64,000 nucleotides of DNA, taken from Montifringilla adamsi. Its lineage: Eukaryota; Chordata; Aves; Passeriformes; Passeridae. Under the pieces are notes generated by a model, which saw only the letters and a program-made list of their open reading frames with translations, did no database searches and was not told where the DNA came from. The translations under genes and the position numbers were made by a program. The DNA lies in NCBI GenBank assembly GCA_017590115.1, contig JAGGNK010011114.1, positions 4,083,733-4,147,732 on the forward strand, given 5' to 3'. This document shows, piece after piece, positions 12,701-25,448 of this stretch (position 1 is its first letter; every line of letters starts with the position of its first letter).

Positions 12701-15700
12701 AATCACAATTACAGTAAGATTTGAAAAGGTTCCTAAACCAGCCAAAACAGGAAAGCAATTCATCTGCCTCTGTGTCTGCACCACAGCTTTCTCCCTGCTA
12801 GACTGAGAATTTCAATCTCTGGCTGACCATCAGACAACAGCATCAAATTCACTTTAAAAAAAAAAGCAACCAGAGCAAAGCTGTGGCTTTTATTTCCCAG
12901 TTTAACAAAACTGGGGATGGCAGAGAGGATTTTGTTATTAAATTGAGCAGCTTCAGTTGCTTCTGGAGGGTCACTACAAATCATTATTTTAGAGGGATTA
13001 GTGATTTTCACAATGGAGGCTCCACAGATTTTCAGGGTAATTACTCCTCAGCAGAAAAAAAGAGCATTGTTTTCAGACAGGTTTAACTTCATGCAAGCCA
13101 TTTCCAGTCTTTTATTTTAAAGGTTTAAGCATAGCAAAAAAATTCCTTGATGAGCATGGAATTTTATTAATAGGTAGTACATCAGGCAAATTCTGTAATA
13201 CCCTTTCTAGAATGGATATTATGTTAAAAGGCTATCCTAGGATCAGTTTCCACAGTAATAATGACTGTTTTAGTGAATGCTATAATATTTTTATAATAGC
13301 CAGACCTTTGGGCATGCAACAGATTGCACCTGAAGATCTATGGGATAAATATTGAATTTAGAAACAACTGTACCCAGTTGGCTTTGTAAGAGTATATGCT
13401 GGAGAAAAAAGGAAAGTCTAGAGAAAACTGCCAGTAGGAGATAGAGACCAGGGAAGAATTAAGATCTGAAGATGGACTTTGTTCTAAAAAAGAGGAAGAA
13501 AACTGGATAGAAATGTAAACAGGCTCAAGGGAGGTGAAGCTTTGTGGATTTTTAAAATTTCTTCTGGCAATGACAGGAACAGGAGAATTACTGTCAACAG
13601 TATTTTCTTCTTGTTACTACTGTGTTTCTTTCTTGTTTATGTAAGAAACTAAGGTGGTCTGGTACGAGCAGTAACCAGCTCTTGGAATGGAAGATTTAGC
13701 AATGTGAAAGAAAAAAATTCAGAGGAAGACAATTAGAGGTCTTGCAAATAATCAAACTATTTCCCCTCCCCTGCTGTCCTGGACCCCCAGCTATTCCTTC
13801 CAGTAAGAGGTGATAAAAAGCCATTCCACTTGCACCCATGTGAGTCTTCACCACAGGGAGAAGGCATTTCCCATCTTTCAGGGACAGCTGTGGTGCAAAA
13901 AAGAAAAGAGCTTGGTGGCAAAGAGCCGTTAGAATTGCAGCACTTTTTGAACATACACTGGGCCATATTTTCTTTCCTTCCCCCACTTTTACCTTCATAT
14001 GAATGTAAATGTTATTAATATATTTTGAAGAGGAGGAAACATAAAGAGGGAGAGATATAATAGGATTTCCAATCCTCTGAAAATTCAGAATGAAGATTAT
14101 GTTTAATTGCAGATTGAGATGCAAATTTTCAGGAAAGACTGCAACCTCTTGACCAGCTAAATGCTGCTAAATTATTTTCATAATTTCTAATAGTTGCTTA
14201 TGTTATTATCCTCTATATTGGTTGAAAAAGAAGAGATCATCAATTTTAAAACTTTAATTAATACACTTGTAGCATAGGAAACTACAGGTCCTTAAGACAC
14301 AATGTAAAAGAAAAAACAATATACATATAAAAATCCAATATATATACATATACACACATGCATGTGTTACTTCAACCAGTACTTTGAAATAAGATAGTTC
14401 AAAAGGTAAAATAAGATAGATAAATAGATGTATAGTAGGGAAAAAATTAGATTTAAAGCATTTCTAAAGATTTGCTCTAAAACCTCTCTCAACCTGGAGT
14501 TTTGGCTGCTATGGCAGCCTGCATTGTGGCCCTCAGATCTGGGCTGTTACAAGTCAGGATATGCTGAGAAGCATCATTCATTGTCTGTGCTCACCCTTTC
14601 TTGCTGAGTTTAAAACTTGGGGATAAGCATTCCAAGAAGTGCTGGCAGCGTAATTTCATTTCTGACTTTTTCTCCACTCCCAGTTTAAGCTGCCTTCTCA
14701 TTCCAAACCATACAGGACCATGACATTACACAGAAGGCAACAATCAAACAACAACTACAACAACAAATTTAGGAAAGGAAAAAACCATCACCAACTTCCA
14801 TCAACAACTCAAGAGCCTGGCTTAGGGAGTAAATACAATGCAACAATGTCAAGTTTAGATTTTTAAAGTTTGGGTGTACTGAATTGTTGGTTTGCCTCAC
14901 TTATCCTCACTGTAAAATGAATTGCAAAGTAACATTTTTAAAGAGTAGGATCAGCTTGCCAGCAGTTGCTGGGTTTGCTTCTTCTCAATGCTCCATGTTT
15001 CTCTGGCTTTGATCTCTAATCTGCTAATAAATGGACAATGTCAGGACTAAATTTTAAAATTGACAGTCAGAGAGTCAAATTCTGATTGTGCAGCTGCAGT
15101 GGCAATGCAATCTACAGAAGAATGCCAAAATGCACTCATAGAAATCGCAGCAGAGTTGTGTTCATTTGGTCAAAAAATGGATCTCTCACCTCCACAATTG
15201 TTTCCAGTAACACTGCAGCCAGTAGCACCAGTGCCCAACAGTTCTACATTTATTTCCCCCATGTTTTTCCCTGTGCATGTTTGCTGAGTTTACAAATCAA
15301 ATTCAGCATGTGCTCCCTCTGTTTCTCCTTTGTATAGCTTAACTGTAGGTACTAAAAATTCTGGGTCCTGTGGTCTGCTCATGTACATTGCATGTGTGGT
15401 GTTAAATGAAATCAAGCAAGGCAGACTTAGACTTAAGAGTTCCCTGAACTGAGGAATCTGCAGCAGCATGAATTTCCCTGCCACCTTTTCTCCTGAACTG
15501 CTGGAAAGGGTGATTGTCCTTCTCAGGACAATCTGGCTCAGTGGAGCCAGATTAACAAAACCTGTCATTCCAACTGCCTGACATACCCAGAAAATCACAA
15601 TGGAGTATAGGAGTATAGGAGAGGGAAAAAACCCATCCCTGATCTACAGGAAAAGAATAAATACTCGTTTTTCGTCCAGCTCTCCTGATCTGGTTTTTTG

Positions 15701-17763
15701 TTGTTGCAAACTGATGCATTTTGCCGAGCTGAATAAATCATGTGATGTGGCACATGACAGATGCAAGCCCTTCATGAGTCACAGTACAGAGCTGCTTCAT
15801 TAAATCTGATGAAAACAAACCCAACATTTCACCTGTGGTAACTGCACGAAGCCACAGTGCTATAAGTCTCTGCCACTGCTGTGGCAATAACTGCAGCAAT
15901 GATATCTCTAATTTCTCCCTCTCCTCTGGGTAAGTTTCCTCCTGCTGCACACTTAATCATCACTGTTCTTCAGAGAAAGCCACACCCCATGTCTGCTGTC
16001 ATAAAATAATCCCGAGGATGTTATTCAGATTCATGTTGCTGTAGAGAAATTTGTCCATTGATGAGGTCACAATTGTGTGTTAAATCTCTGCTACTGCCCT
16101 ATGAAAGCCAAACCACTCCTTACCACTGCAACACCACTGAAATCAATGGTAAAACAGGAACTCTGGAGTATAAATTTGGGATTGACACTCATTTCACTGG
16201 GACTTTTTTCACTCTGTGCTGTAAAAATGCCAGTGGATCTATTTACGAGAGATTCACATTCCACATATTAAGAGAGTTCTGAAAATTTGGAAGTGTGCGA
16301 AGAAAAAGGTGCTTCCCATGCCACTGTGGCATGTGGGTGACAGAGGAGAAGCAGAGCTGAGGCACTCTCCAGCTGAAAGCTATTTCTGAAAGAGAGGAGT
16401 GCAGCTGAAATCACAGCCAGGGCAATGTGATGAGTGAGAGGCCTGTGCAGTGAAGTCAGTGGAAAAACTACAGCTGGCTTCAAGAGGAACCTAATGGGCT
16501 CTGTGACATGTAATCTACAAAAAAGGACAAGGAGAAAAATCCTGGGTGTGAAAAATCCTCAGTGCCCAGAGAAAATTACAACTGCCAGATCAGAGGGTAT
16601 GGTCTCAAACCTGCTTTTATGTACACCATCAATACTGGTTTTTGGAATGGTCCAGTGATAAAGGACACCCCAAACCACTGTCTGCTTTCATGGATATGCT
16701 ACCTTCTTTCTGAGGTGACACTCTCAGAAATTTAAATTCCTTGCAAGGTAACGAGAAGATGTCCATATAAACAGATATTAGGCAAGAGGAGGTAATCTGA
16801 ATTTCTGTTGCCAAGAAACAGTCTGTATCTCAACTATTGTTCAAAACCAGACAAGGTTTTTGCTGTCTGACACGACATTATTTCTATGGTAACAAGAAAC
16901 CCTTACCCATTCTCCTGGTACATCCAAAATGCCTTCCTTACCCATTCTCCCTCTTGGCATGATCAGCAGGCCCCAGATCCCAGCAGCTGGTGTCAACAAG
17001 AGCAGCTCCCCAGACCTCAGCTTGCCTCCCAAATCTGTGTTTGTCTACACAACTGATTATTGGTCCTCATATATTTTATTTTGGCCTCATAATCCAGAGC
17101 AGTTCAGTCCAATTTTCATGATTCATGAAAAGGGAACTGGTGACGCAAAGGCTCAGACAAAGATTATTAGTGGGGCAGCTTTCTCATTTTCCCTTCCATG
17201 AAGGAGAGTCAAAATTGAATCCAAACTGTGAACATCCCATTGAATACTCCCTTGATCCAGATGCAATTTAGTGAAATGAACAAATAATCATCATAGTGCC
17301 CAACAAGACAGAAACAATATCATAATAACCTGAAGGCCTGTAGGTAGTTTTTTGTTTGGTTTTTTTTTTTTTTAAATTTTGTACACAGCAAACAGATTTA
17401 GGAACTGATGGATCATTTCAATCTCTCAAAACAAATCTGATGACTAAGTAATTTGCTAATTGCTATTAGACTGTGCAGTTTACAGGGATACCTTAATCAC
17501 TGTTCTCAAATAACCTTATTCTAATACTATTTTTTACTTAGTTCTGGGAAGCAGACAATTTGAACAGTTTCTCCTATTGATACACTAAACACAGAGAAGC
17601 CCCTTGTTTTTGACTATTTCTGTATTTCTTTATTTCCTGAAGTACAACAACTGAGGTGTGCTGCCATTAAATCTGTCATTCCGTTTGAAATTACAAAGTT
17701 GAAGTAAACTTCCAGAGAGAGGATAAACTCTTACCCAGCACAGTGCAGGCATGTGCTGCTTAC
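9760..17763 (-). other. GABRR3: GABRR3 intron 2
   Basis: An 8.0-kb intron. It contains AT/CA simple sequence around 14,320-14,365 and a poly-T run at 17,360-17,373. Several open frames of 60-142 codons show no domain. I recognise no interspersed repeat, exon or RNA gene. Confidence 0.75.
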
Positions 17764-17876
17764 CTCCAAATCCAGGTCTCAGAGCAAAGTCATGGTCCTC
17801 TATGTGAAGAAGCTGCTCAGATTTGAGTGGTCGGACCTTTGTGCTGTCGAGTTTCCTCATTTTAATTTCTCGTTTG
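17764..17876 (-). CDS. GABRR3: GABRR3 coding exon 2: extracellular N-terminal segment
   Basis: Encodes residues 43 (split codon) to 80 plus one base of codon 81. An ATAG acceptor follows a pyrimidine-rich tract, and the donor is G/GTAAGC. The product is a basic stretch (SKREIKMRKLDSTK) followed by LLHIEDHDFALRPGFGG, the conserved entry into the rho ligand-binding domain. The basic part is poorly conserved between rho subunits, while the RPGFGG end is nearly invariant. Confidence 0.93.
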
Positions 17877-18336
17877 CTATGTTTAAAAAAAAAAAGGAAA
17901 CTTAACTTATTTATTCAGCCCTGACATTCACAGTGCTAGTCAAATGAAATAGGGACCTGGGAATACTGGATAGCTGAATCTGGAATGTTAAGGGTAACAA
18001 CTGTGCTAATAAAGCTGGAGAAATAAATATTGGGAAGGGTTGGGAAATGAGGTGAGGGTGCCCAGGTCCATGAAGAACACCAATTATTTATAAGAACTCC
18101 CAGGAAGAATTACTAGATCCTCTGCTGTTCTCCTCAGAGATTGTGGCTATCATTATACAAGAGAACAGAGCTGTTTAAAGTTGTTATTCACATAAACACT
18201 TGCAAATCAAACTTGGAACTAACACCACATATCCATGGTTTAACCACTTCATACATTATCCATACTACAGAGATAATTATTCCTTTTATTATAAATGTGG
18301 GGTTTTTTCCTAGCAGCTCAAATGAGTCAATCATTT

Positions 18337-18625
18337 TTTTAGAAGGACTGAGAAAGGATGATCCTGAATCTAGGGACTTGCAGGGGAACTGGCTTTAAAT
18401 GGAAAGAGAGTAGGTTTGGATTGGATGTCAGGAAGAAATTCTTTCCTTTGAGGGTGGTGAGGCCCTGGCACAGGTTGCCCAGAGAAGCTGGACATGGATG
18501 CCCATCCCTGGAAGTGTGCAAGGCTAGGCTGGATGGGATTTTGGGAAACCTGGTCTAGTGCAAAGTGTCTCTGCCATGGCAGGGGGGCTGGAATGAGATG
18601 ATCTCATGATTTTATGTTCTACTGT
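18337..18625 (+). mobile_element. CR1 LINE, 3' end fragment
   Basis: Sequence typical of the 3' end of avian CR1 retroposons in sense orientation. It includes CAGGAAGAAATTCTTTCC, GGTGGTGAGGCCCTGGCACA, GGTTGCCCAGAGAAGC, CATCCCTGGAAGTGT, CATGGCAGGGGGGCTGGAA and a decayed GATGATCTCATGATTTTATG tail. It is 5'-truncated like most bird CR1 copies and too diverged to encode protein. Confidence 0.9.
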
Positions 18626-19639
18626 ACACATTAGGAACACCTTTCTCACTGAAGTGTTCTCATGGTGAGAACAGTGAAACACGGGAATGTATTGCTTGGG
18701 CAGGTTTTGAGATTCCTTTCACTCAGGCTATTTTAGAATAGGTCAGACATTTATTTGCAGGAATGACTTGAATACAGCTGCTTTGCCACAGGCAAGGGAC
18801 TCTCCCTAGACACAATTTCTTTCATGCCTTCTGTGATTGTCTGGGACTTTGCTGCAAGCAACTCTAATTATTACTTTTGACTGAACGATAGAAATGTGTT
18901 CTGAAGATTGGCCCTGTAGTCAAACACTGCTTAAAGCAAGGTATAGAATACCTTAGAATAAGGTGTATTCCTCTATTTACCTATTTTTGTCCTCCCTCTC
19001 ACTTTTTTCTTAATAAAGAAGCCAAATAAATTACTTTTACATTACAGGAATGTGAGGTGGCTGCTGGGCTACTCAGAATTGTTGGGCTTGAACAAATTCA
19101 TTTACCTTAGTATTCTTGAATGTCTCTGGCAGTGCTGTCTGAATCAAATTACCAGGGCAATCAGAAGGTCCATGAGGCATTTCAAATACAGACTTTAGTT
19201 TTCTGAGTATGAAAATCATGTGCATGGTGAAATGCAAGCCCACGCTTCAGAGAATTAAAATCACCACAGGTCAAGCCTGCATCAGGGTAGAATGGGCAGC
19301 AGAACTGAACAGCTGCAATGTTCTACATGAGGAAATTCTGCTGCCTGGAATCCAGGAGAGGAGAAAATGATGAATTATGTTCAGAATGCCATGGCACAGC
19401 TAATGCAGTTGGGAAGCATGTGGTTATTTGTCAACTGATGTGCCAAGGAAAATGCCTCTTTGATGCTCCGAGGATTTCACTAGACAAAGCAGGCTGGAAC
19501 TGATTCATCTATTACAACTTCTCACTAGAAGCAAGTCTGTGACTGAGGAATACTTTCCCTGGACAAGAGAGGCAAAACATAAGCCACCAGGGCAGGAATT
19601 TTCTACTTAATAAGCCACTGGGAAGAGATCTTATGGGTT

Positions 19640-21031
19640 TTTAAACCACAAAGCTATTTGGAAGGTACATGGCCTGCTAACTGCTCAAGGTAATGAGCTT
19701 AAGCACAGATTCTTACACTCCTGCAAAGTATTTGGAAGCCTATGGAAGTAGCTACCATGTGCTGCAGAGGTCATCAAAAAGGGATAACAGCCCCCAAACT
19801 GAGAAATCACTTTGCTGATAAAGCAGCAAGAGGGGTTGCAGAAAAGGGCATTCTTGCAGTGGTACCACAGAAAGAAATAGATTTGCCAGAGTTCACCCCA
19901 AAATACAATCAGAGGGATCACAAATTAATTAAGTTTCTTAAGGCTGAGATCAAAGAAAGTGGGTGGGCTGTAACCCTGGCAGGACAGGTTGTAGTTCCAC
20001 CTCTGCTCCTTTGAGAAATAGCCCAGCAGGAGCATGAGAGTACCTACTGGGGAACAGAAAATCTTTTAAAACAGCTGAAGAAAGTAGTAATAGGTAGAAG
20101 AATGATTGAAATATACAATCTATACCAAGCAAGTGTAAAACCTGTTGTTAAAACAACCCTGACACGAGCAAAAGAGTTGTGCTAGGGGTAACAAAGACAG
20201 GAAGATCTCCCGGGAAATTAATGGCAAATGAATTTTTTTGAGATGCCATGCAAGGAGGGATGCAAATATACACTGGTACTGGTGGATACTTCAGTGGATG
20301 GCCTGAAGCTTACCCCTGTAGCACCAACACTGCAAGGGAAGTAGTGAAAGCTTTGCTCAGTCATGTAACTCCAAAGTTTGGGGTTCCTTTGGGAATGTCG
20401 TCAGATAAAAGACCACATTTTGTTGCAGTAGTTGGGGAAGTTAGCAGGATTCTGGGACTTACATGGGACCTGCACACACCATACAGGCCCCAGGTGAGTA
20501 GCAAAGCTGAACGTATGAATGGAACCCTCAAAACCCAGATTTGTAAGATTTGTCAAGAGACATCCATGACAGGGGTTCAAGCCTTGCCTACAGCCTGGCT
20601 GAGAGTCCACATACAGCCAAGGCAGAGAGACAACACAAGTCCCCATGAGATTATATGGCAGGTCATATCATGTTCCATGTGTCCTGGGGGAAATTCATAG
20701 GAAAGGTAAAACTGATTTGCAGAAGTACTTAATGGCGCTGAGTTCCATCTTGAAGAAGCTCCAGAGATTGGATGTGTTATCCAAGCCAATAAGATTGGAC
20801 ACACCTGCTCATCCATTCCAGCCCAGAGACTGGGTCTGTATTGAGTGGTGGGACAGTGACCCCTTGCAAGCCAAGTGAAAGGGACTATTCCAAATTTTAC
20901 TGACCACCCTGACTGTGGTCAAGGTTGATGGCAAAGGACTGTGGATCCACTACTTCAGAGTGAAGGAAGCTTCTGCTCCCCAAACCATTAAGAAGACAGA
21001 GACTGGTACAAATCAGGAGGATGTGGTTTAA
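19640..21031 (+). pseudogene. pol: ERV pol remnant: RNase H end and integrase
   Basis: Decayed 3' part of a retroviral polymerase gene. The first readable stretch (19,742-20,014) has RNase H-type wording (CCRGHQKG, FADKAA) and ends at a TGA at 20,012-20,014. More stops and a frame change follow between about 20,180 and 20,300. The integrase core reads from 20,300 to 20,700 with GWPEAYPC, a catalytic-type Asp in SSDKRPHF and a Glu in KAERMNGTLK. These two acidic residues are 34 residues apart where the family usually has 35. The region around the first catalytic Asp is disrupted by the frame change. A second frame (20,645-20,878) carries the integrase C-terminal part and stops at TGA. The pol frame finally ends at 21,029-21,031, overlapping the env ATG by 11 bases. 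Confidence 0.85.
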
Positions 21032-22043
21032 ACTGTTTTTTACATGTCTGTTATCTGCCCAACTGGTAACCATGATTCAGGGTTCGCCCCAAGATTTGCA
21101 CAGGACTGCAGTCCAAAATACGTCCAAAGTTCTTAATAAGAACAATTGCTGGATCTGTACCCAGTTATCACCTCTAGATGGGGCTGGTCACTGGCCATTG
21201 ATTGGCATTTGTATGGAAATGTTCCCACTGAAAGGTGGGAACCAATTCATAGTACCTGCTGCCCCCTATACCCCTGAGCAGCCTGATAGAACGTGGGAAT
21301 TATACAGTTCCCTGTGCGGTTGTAAATGCCACAGGAAAGACCATTCTTCATTCATATTGTCATAAAACCAATTTCAGAGAAATAATCAGCCCAAAAGTTG
21401 TGGCAAAGATGAAACTGACTGCTCTACCATATGAGACAGGGTTATATTGGATATGATAAGGCCTGGGAAATCCTGCCTGTGAATAAAGATCAGGCTTGTG
21501 CCCTTGGGGCTGTGGTCCCCAATATAACAATATTTGATCATCTTGAAAAACCAAATGGGAGGAAGAAAAGATCTCTTAATCCTCTCACTGAGTGTCCCAC
21601 ACTTTTCCATAATACAGTCAGAGCTCTCCTTCCCTCTTATGGAATGGCTGAACTGGAGAGAACAATTGTAAACACCTCAGCTGTCGTTGAACATATGAGC
21701 AGCATACTGCAGATGCAATTTCAGCCTTACAGGAGGAAGTTGACAGTCTGTCCCATACAGTTATGCACAACAGGATAGCTCTCCTTTTCTTATTTGTTCT
21801 TATGTAGACCAAAGTGGGAAAGTTAAGAAGGATCTGGGTGAAATTTGGAAGGGGACTCAAATTTTACATGAAGTAGCTTCCACAAATGACACCTTGAAAT
21901 TTGACCATATCTTCCACACCCTCACCTCATGGTTACCAAAGTGGGCCTGGATAAAAGAAACATTTATAAAAGGTGTAATTATAGTTATCATCTGTGTAAT
22001 AGCCTGTGGGTCGACGGGTTTTGTAATCCAGTACTGTGGGTAA
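21021..22043 (+). pseudogene. env: ERV env remnant in three frames
   Basis: Decayed envelope glycoprotein gene starting at the ATG at 21,021, inside the pol end. The first segment (21,021-21,365) has a hydrophobic signal-like start (FKLFFTCLLSAQL) and a CWIC motif at 21,147-21,158, typical of gammaretroviral surface subunits that are disulfide-linked to the transmembrane subunit. The frame then changes, and 21,431-21,778 holds a KKRS basic site and part of the transmembrane subunit. A third segment (21,801-22,043), back in the first frame, ends with a hydrophobic anchor (GVIIVIICVIACG) and a TAA stop. At least two frame disruptions make the gene non-functional. Confidence 0.82.
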
Positions 22044-22102
22044 TATAGAGTAGAGACTAGACAAAGTAGAGCCTGGTTAATCTCTAAAATGAAAAAAAAT
22101 TA

Positions 22103-22561
22103 TGCCAAAATGATTTTTTGCCTTTTCTTTTATATACCTTTTATATAGCCTCAGTATTCTTAGCATGCATGCTTGTAATTCCTTAAGTCTGACAATTTAG
22201 CACAGCCCTAGTATTTTGTTAGGCCAGGAGACCAAACATCCTAAAGGCCTTGTAGAAGGACGCTGGAATGCCTTATGCTATCTTGAGAGACCAAGGCCTC
22301 CTCTAGAACATATCCTGTAATCTAGATTTGGCCCATCCAGGGGGGAATTCCTCAGATGGGGGAATATCACACCATTCCTCCAGGCCTCCCATTGGGGCAT
22401 CCTTGTTAGCTATGCTAATTTGTAAGGTCTATAAATTGTAGACATAATCTGTCGTGTGTGTGCATTGTGGCACATCCACCTTGGTGAAATGGTGCACCAT
22501 AAGGATCCTTATTAAATACTGAGGTAAAAACCCCTTATCCCTTAACCGTGTCTGACTCTCA
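22103..22561 (+). repeat. ERV 3' LTR
   Basis: A TG...CA segment of about 459 bases right after the env remnant, preceded by an A-rich tract that may be a decayed polypurine tract. It has promoter-like order: an inverted CCAAT (ATTGG at 22,391), an ATGCTAAT octamer-like site near 22,412, a TATAAATT box near 22,430 and an ATTAAA poly(A) signal at 22,511-22,516. The exact ends are inferred because no 5' LTR is available for comparison. Confidence 0.7.
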
Positions 22562-22742
22562 ATTTTTTTAAGACCAGGAAAAGGCATCAACAGAAGCACA
22601 GCAGAAAACCAGCTTATATTTCAGTGGCCTCTTGATTGTGCAGCTTTCAGCAGCACATCATGGTCTAGAGATCTGAATACAGCCATGGATTCTGCACATT
22701 CATGGTATGGCAGATGTCAGGCTGTGTTTGAGAGGAAAAGTC

Positions 22743-22965
22743 CACACAGAATCCCAGAACTATTTAGGTTGGAAAAGACCTTTAAGATCATTGAGTCCAA
22801 TAATTAACCCAGCCCTGCCAAGTTCACTGCTAAAACATGTCCCTAAGTGCCACACCTACACATCTTTCAAAGACCTCTAGGAATGGTGGGTGAATCAATC
22901 CCTTCCATGGACAGCCTGTTCCAGGACTTGACGGCCCTTTTGGTGAAGAAATTTTTGTGAAACCA
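22743..22965 (-). mobile_element. CR1 LINE, 3' end fragment, reverse orientation
   Basis: The complement of a CR1 tail: AGAATCCCAGAACTATTTAG, GGTTGGAAAAGACCTTTAAG, ACATGTCCCTAAGTGCCACA and CAGCCTGTTCCAGGACTTGA, ending near GGTGAAGAAATTTTTGTG. The phrase TTTTGTGAAACCATTAG is duplicated just to the right (about 22,950-22,995). It is 5'-truncated and lies 180 bases downstream of the ERV LTR. Confidence 0.9.
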
Positions 22966-25410
22966 TTAGCAGATGGTTTTGTGAAACCATTAGAAGACAG
23001 ATGCACCTAAGGACAGGAAATCTCTCTTTACCTAGCTGCAGCAGTAGTAACAAAGAGAACCCTGGTATTGGTGTAGATCTAGGCAATGATAAAAAGTTAT
23101 TGGTCTCAGTGAGGCACATGCCCAAGAAACTACTGCTTCCACTCATAGCTGTGCTTCCCACAGCTGTATTTCAGGCAAGGTTTTATATTATGCAAATTAA
23201 ATGGCAATCTATAATTACATTCCAAAAGAGGTCATAAAAAGCACTTGAACTGTTTCAGATCACATAGGGAATTCACTCTTGTTGGTACTTCTATATTAAA
23301 TAATTGGGAGCACTAACTTCTTGGCTGAATACTACTGCATGGACCTTGGTATTTGCCTGAGATCTCAAAGACCAGTTAGTCACTGCCTACAAAACCAAAG
23401 CAGCTAATTCAGAATTAATTAACAGTGGACAAAGATGTGTCAGGCTTTTAAAGACAAATTTAGCTGCTCCTACCTAGCCTTGAAAACCATTAGCAAATGA
23501 AAGGCTAAAGGTCTGCTCAAGGGTACTTAGATCATTTTTGGTTAAAGCATTTAATCACTTAATGTCATCAGTGTAGCTCCATAAACCAATGGCATGAGTG
23601 GCTCGTGTCCCATCTGGTTGTCTTTAACTTACCAGGCTATCAAAAGTTTATGCTGGTTCAAGGAGGAATCGGACAAGTTCATGGAAAAGAAATCCACTGA
23701 AGATCACTACATCTACAGAAATTACCTCCAACACAGGATGTTGCTGGAGGAAATTTGGTGACTTGGTACAGCTGTGAATATTAGGGGGAAATATCTTATT
23801 TGCCCTGTCCTTATTCATCCAAGGTTGTGCTTGCAAGCCCTTGTTATAAACTCAGTATAGTACAGGGATCCCTGGAAAGATCCTGCTTGGCTGTTCTTCT
23901 GTTTTAGAGCTCTGCTAATAATATGGTAAAAGTTCTTGTAGGAAACGTGAGAAAGGGTTTTTTCCCCTACCATCTTTTCATATTCAGAATTAAACTAGGT
24001 AAGTTTATGAGAAGAATACTATTAAGGTGCCTTTTGTGAATGATGTCATGGCCATTTATTTCCAGTGTTGTGTCCCCAAGATACTCTGGCTACTACTAAA
24101 TCAAAGGTATCCAAAAGGTAGAAGTTACAGAAATCTTATTCCAATGTGAGCCTGTGGGGTAATCCAGCAGTGTGACCTCTTAAATGTTTAAATACATTCA
24201 TCAAGCCTTGAAGCCCAGATAAATGAAATAATCAAAATAGCACAGTTCTCTCTCATACACATGAAAATGCATTTCTAATTGTTCAGTAACATCAGCAATA
24301 TGTACTGTCAATACTAATATTCTGACAATCAATTGTTTTGTTCTTTGCTGTAGGAAATGGACTATGAGAATAATCGCTTTCTCATGTACTTTTGGTTAAT
24401 GCTTTAAAATCTTCTTTAAAGGAGAATGCAGACAAACAGCTTTGGAGGGAGAACTGGGTTACTCTATTAAAACAGTGGAACTTGTAGGTTAAGTAATATT
24501 TTCACATGGGATTCTTTTTAAAAGGCCACCCATTTAACCAAGGCCATCTGTCAGCTGTGTCCCTAATAACTCTAGTGCTGGCTGAAAGATTGCTCCCCAA
24601 AAAGAAAAGATGCTGGTGGAAAGTCAGACCCTGATGCAATGTACTGGAGGATAATGCAGCCCTTAGAACAAAAGCAGAGAATGAAACAAAGAGAAATTAA
24701 ACATGTTTGGATCCTTTGCAAAGAAAAGCTGATTTGCTGCTGTTAAGCTTTGGGATCCTCTGTGGCTTGGATTTTGCAGTCTTCTTCCCAGTTCAAAATC
24801 AGCAGGACCTTGGAAATGAGGATGTGGGATGCCAAATCTTGCCCTGTACAAAGAAAACTGCCACACCAGGCAGCAGCAGATGGATTCCTCCTTGCTCCTC
24901 TTCTTCCTTTCTGATAACACACTTGTGCCTGTCTCACAGGATTGTCACGTGGACTCATCTGCATGTGCCAGTAAAGATCTGTGACGATGCAGAGGACACT
25001 GTGCTAACACTGGTGTTGCAAGAGGATGTTCATCAGGATTCCACAAAATTTCCTGTCTCCTACCACCAGGTTTCCCTCCTGCTTTGTGATTCTTTATGTC
25101 AACGATGGAGCAACTGCTCTCAGCTAAGGCAGAACAGGATAAATGCAAACAACAGCAGCATATGCTCCCCTCTTACCACAGACAAAAGTGTAGCAGCTGA
25201 GCTTAAAACAGATCTTTCTTGCCACTACCACTAAGAAGGTACTTTATTCTGTTTCCATTTGATTCTTAACTGCTTCCTGAGACTGGCAAAGCACCAGATG
25301 AAATCTTGTGTTGATACTGGGGCTAGTTCTGTTTATTTTCCTTTGTTATTACAAATAATTGTGCACCAGCACTCAGACTGTTTGAAACAGCCCGCTGAAT
25401 AGCCATTCTT

Positions 25411-25448
25411 TTCATGAAGAAAAGAATTCTTTCATGAAGAAAAGAATT
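25411..25448. repeat. Short tandem duplication, period 20
   Basis: TTCATGAAGAAAAGAATT is present at 25,411-25,428 and again at 25,431-25,448 in GABRR3 intron 1. Confidence 0.85.

Larger units (their letters stand above)
19640..22561 (+). mobile_element. Class I (gammaretrovirus-like) endogenous retrovirus, 5'-truncated
   Basis: A proviral remnant in GABRR3 intron 1, antisense to the host gene. Reading left to right it holds the end of RNase H, integrase, an env-like frame overlapping the pol end, and a 3' LTR. The 5' LTR, primer site, gag, protease and most of reverse transcriptase are absent. Class I is inferred from the integrase tail, the pol/env overlap and a CWIC motif in the surface subunit. 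The coding parts are broken by stops and frame changes, so the copy is defective. The left boundary is approximate. Confidence 0.88.
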
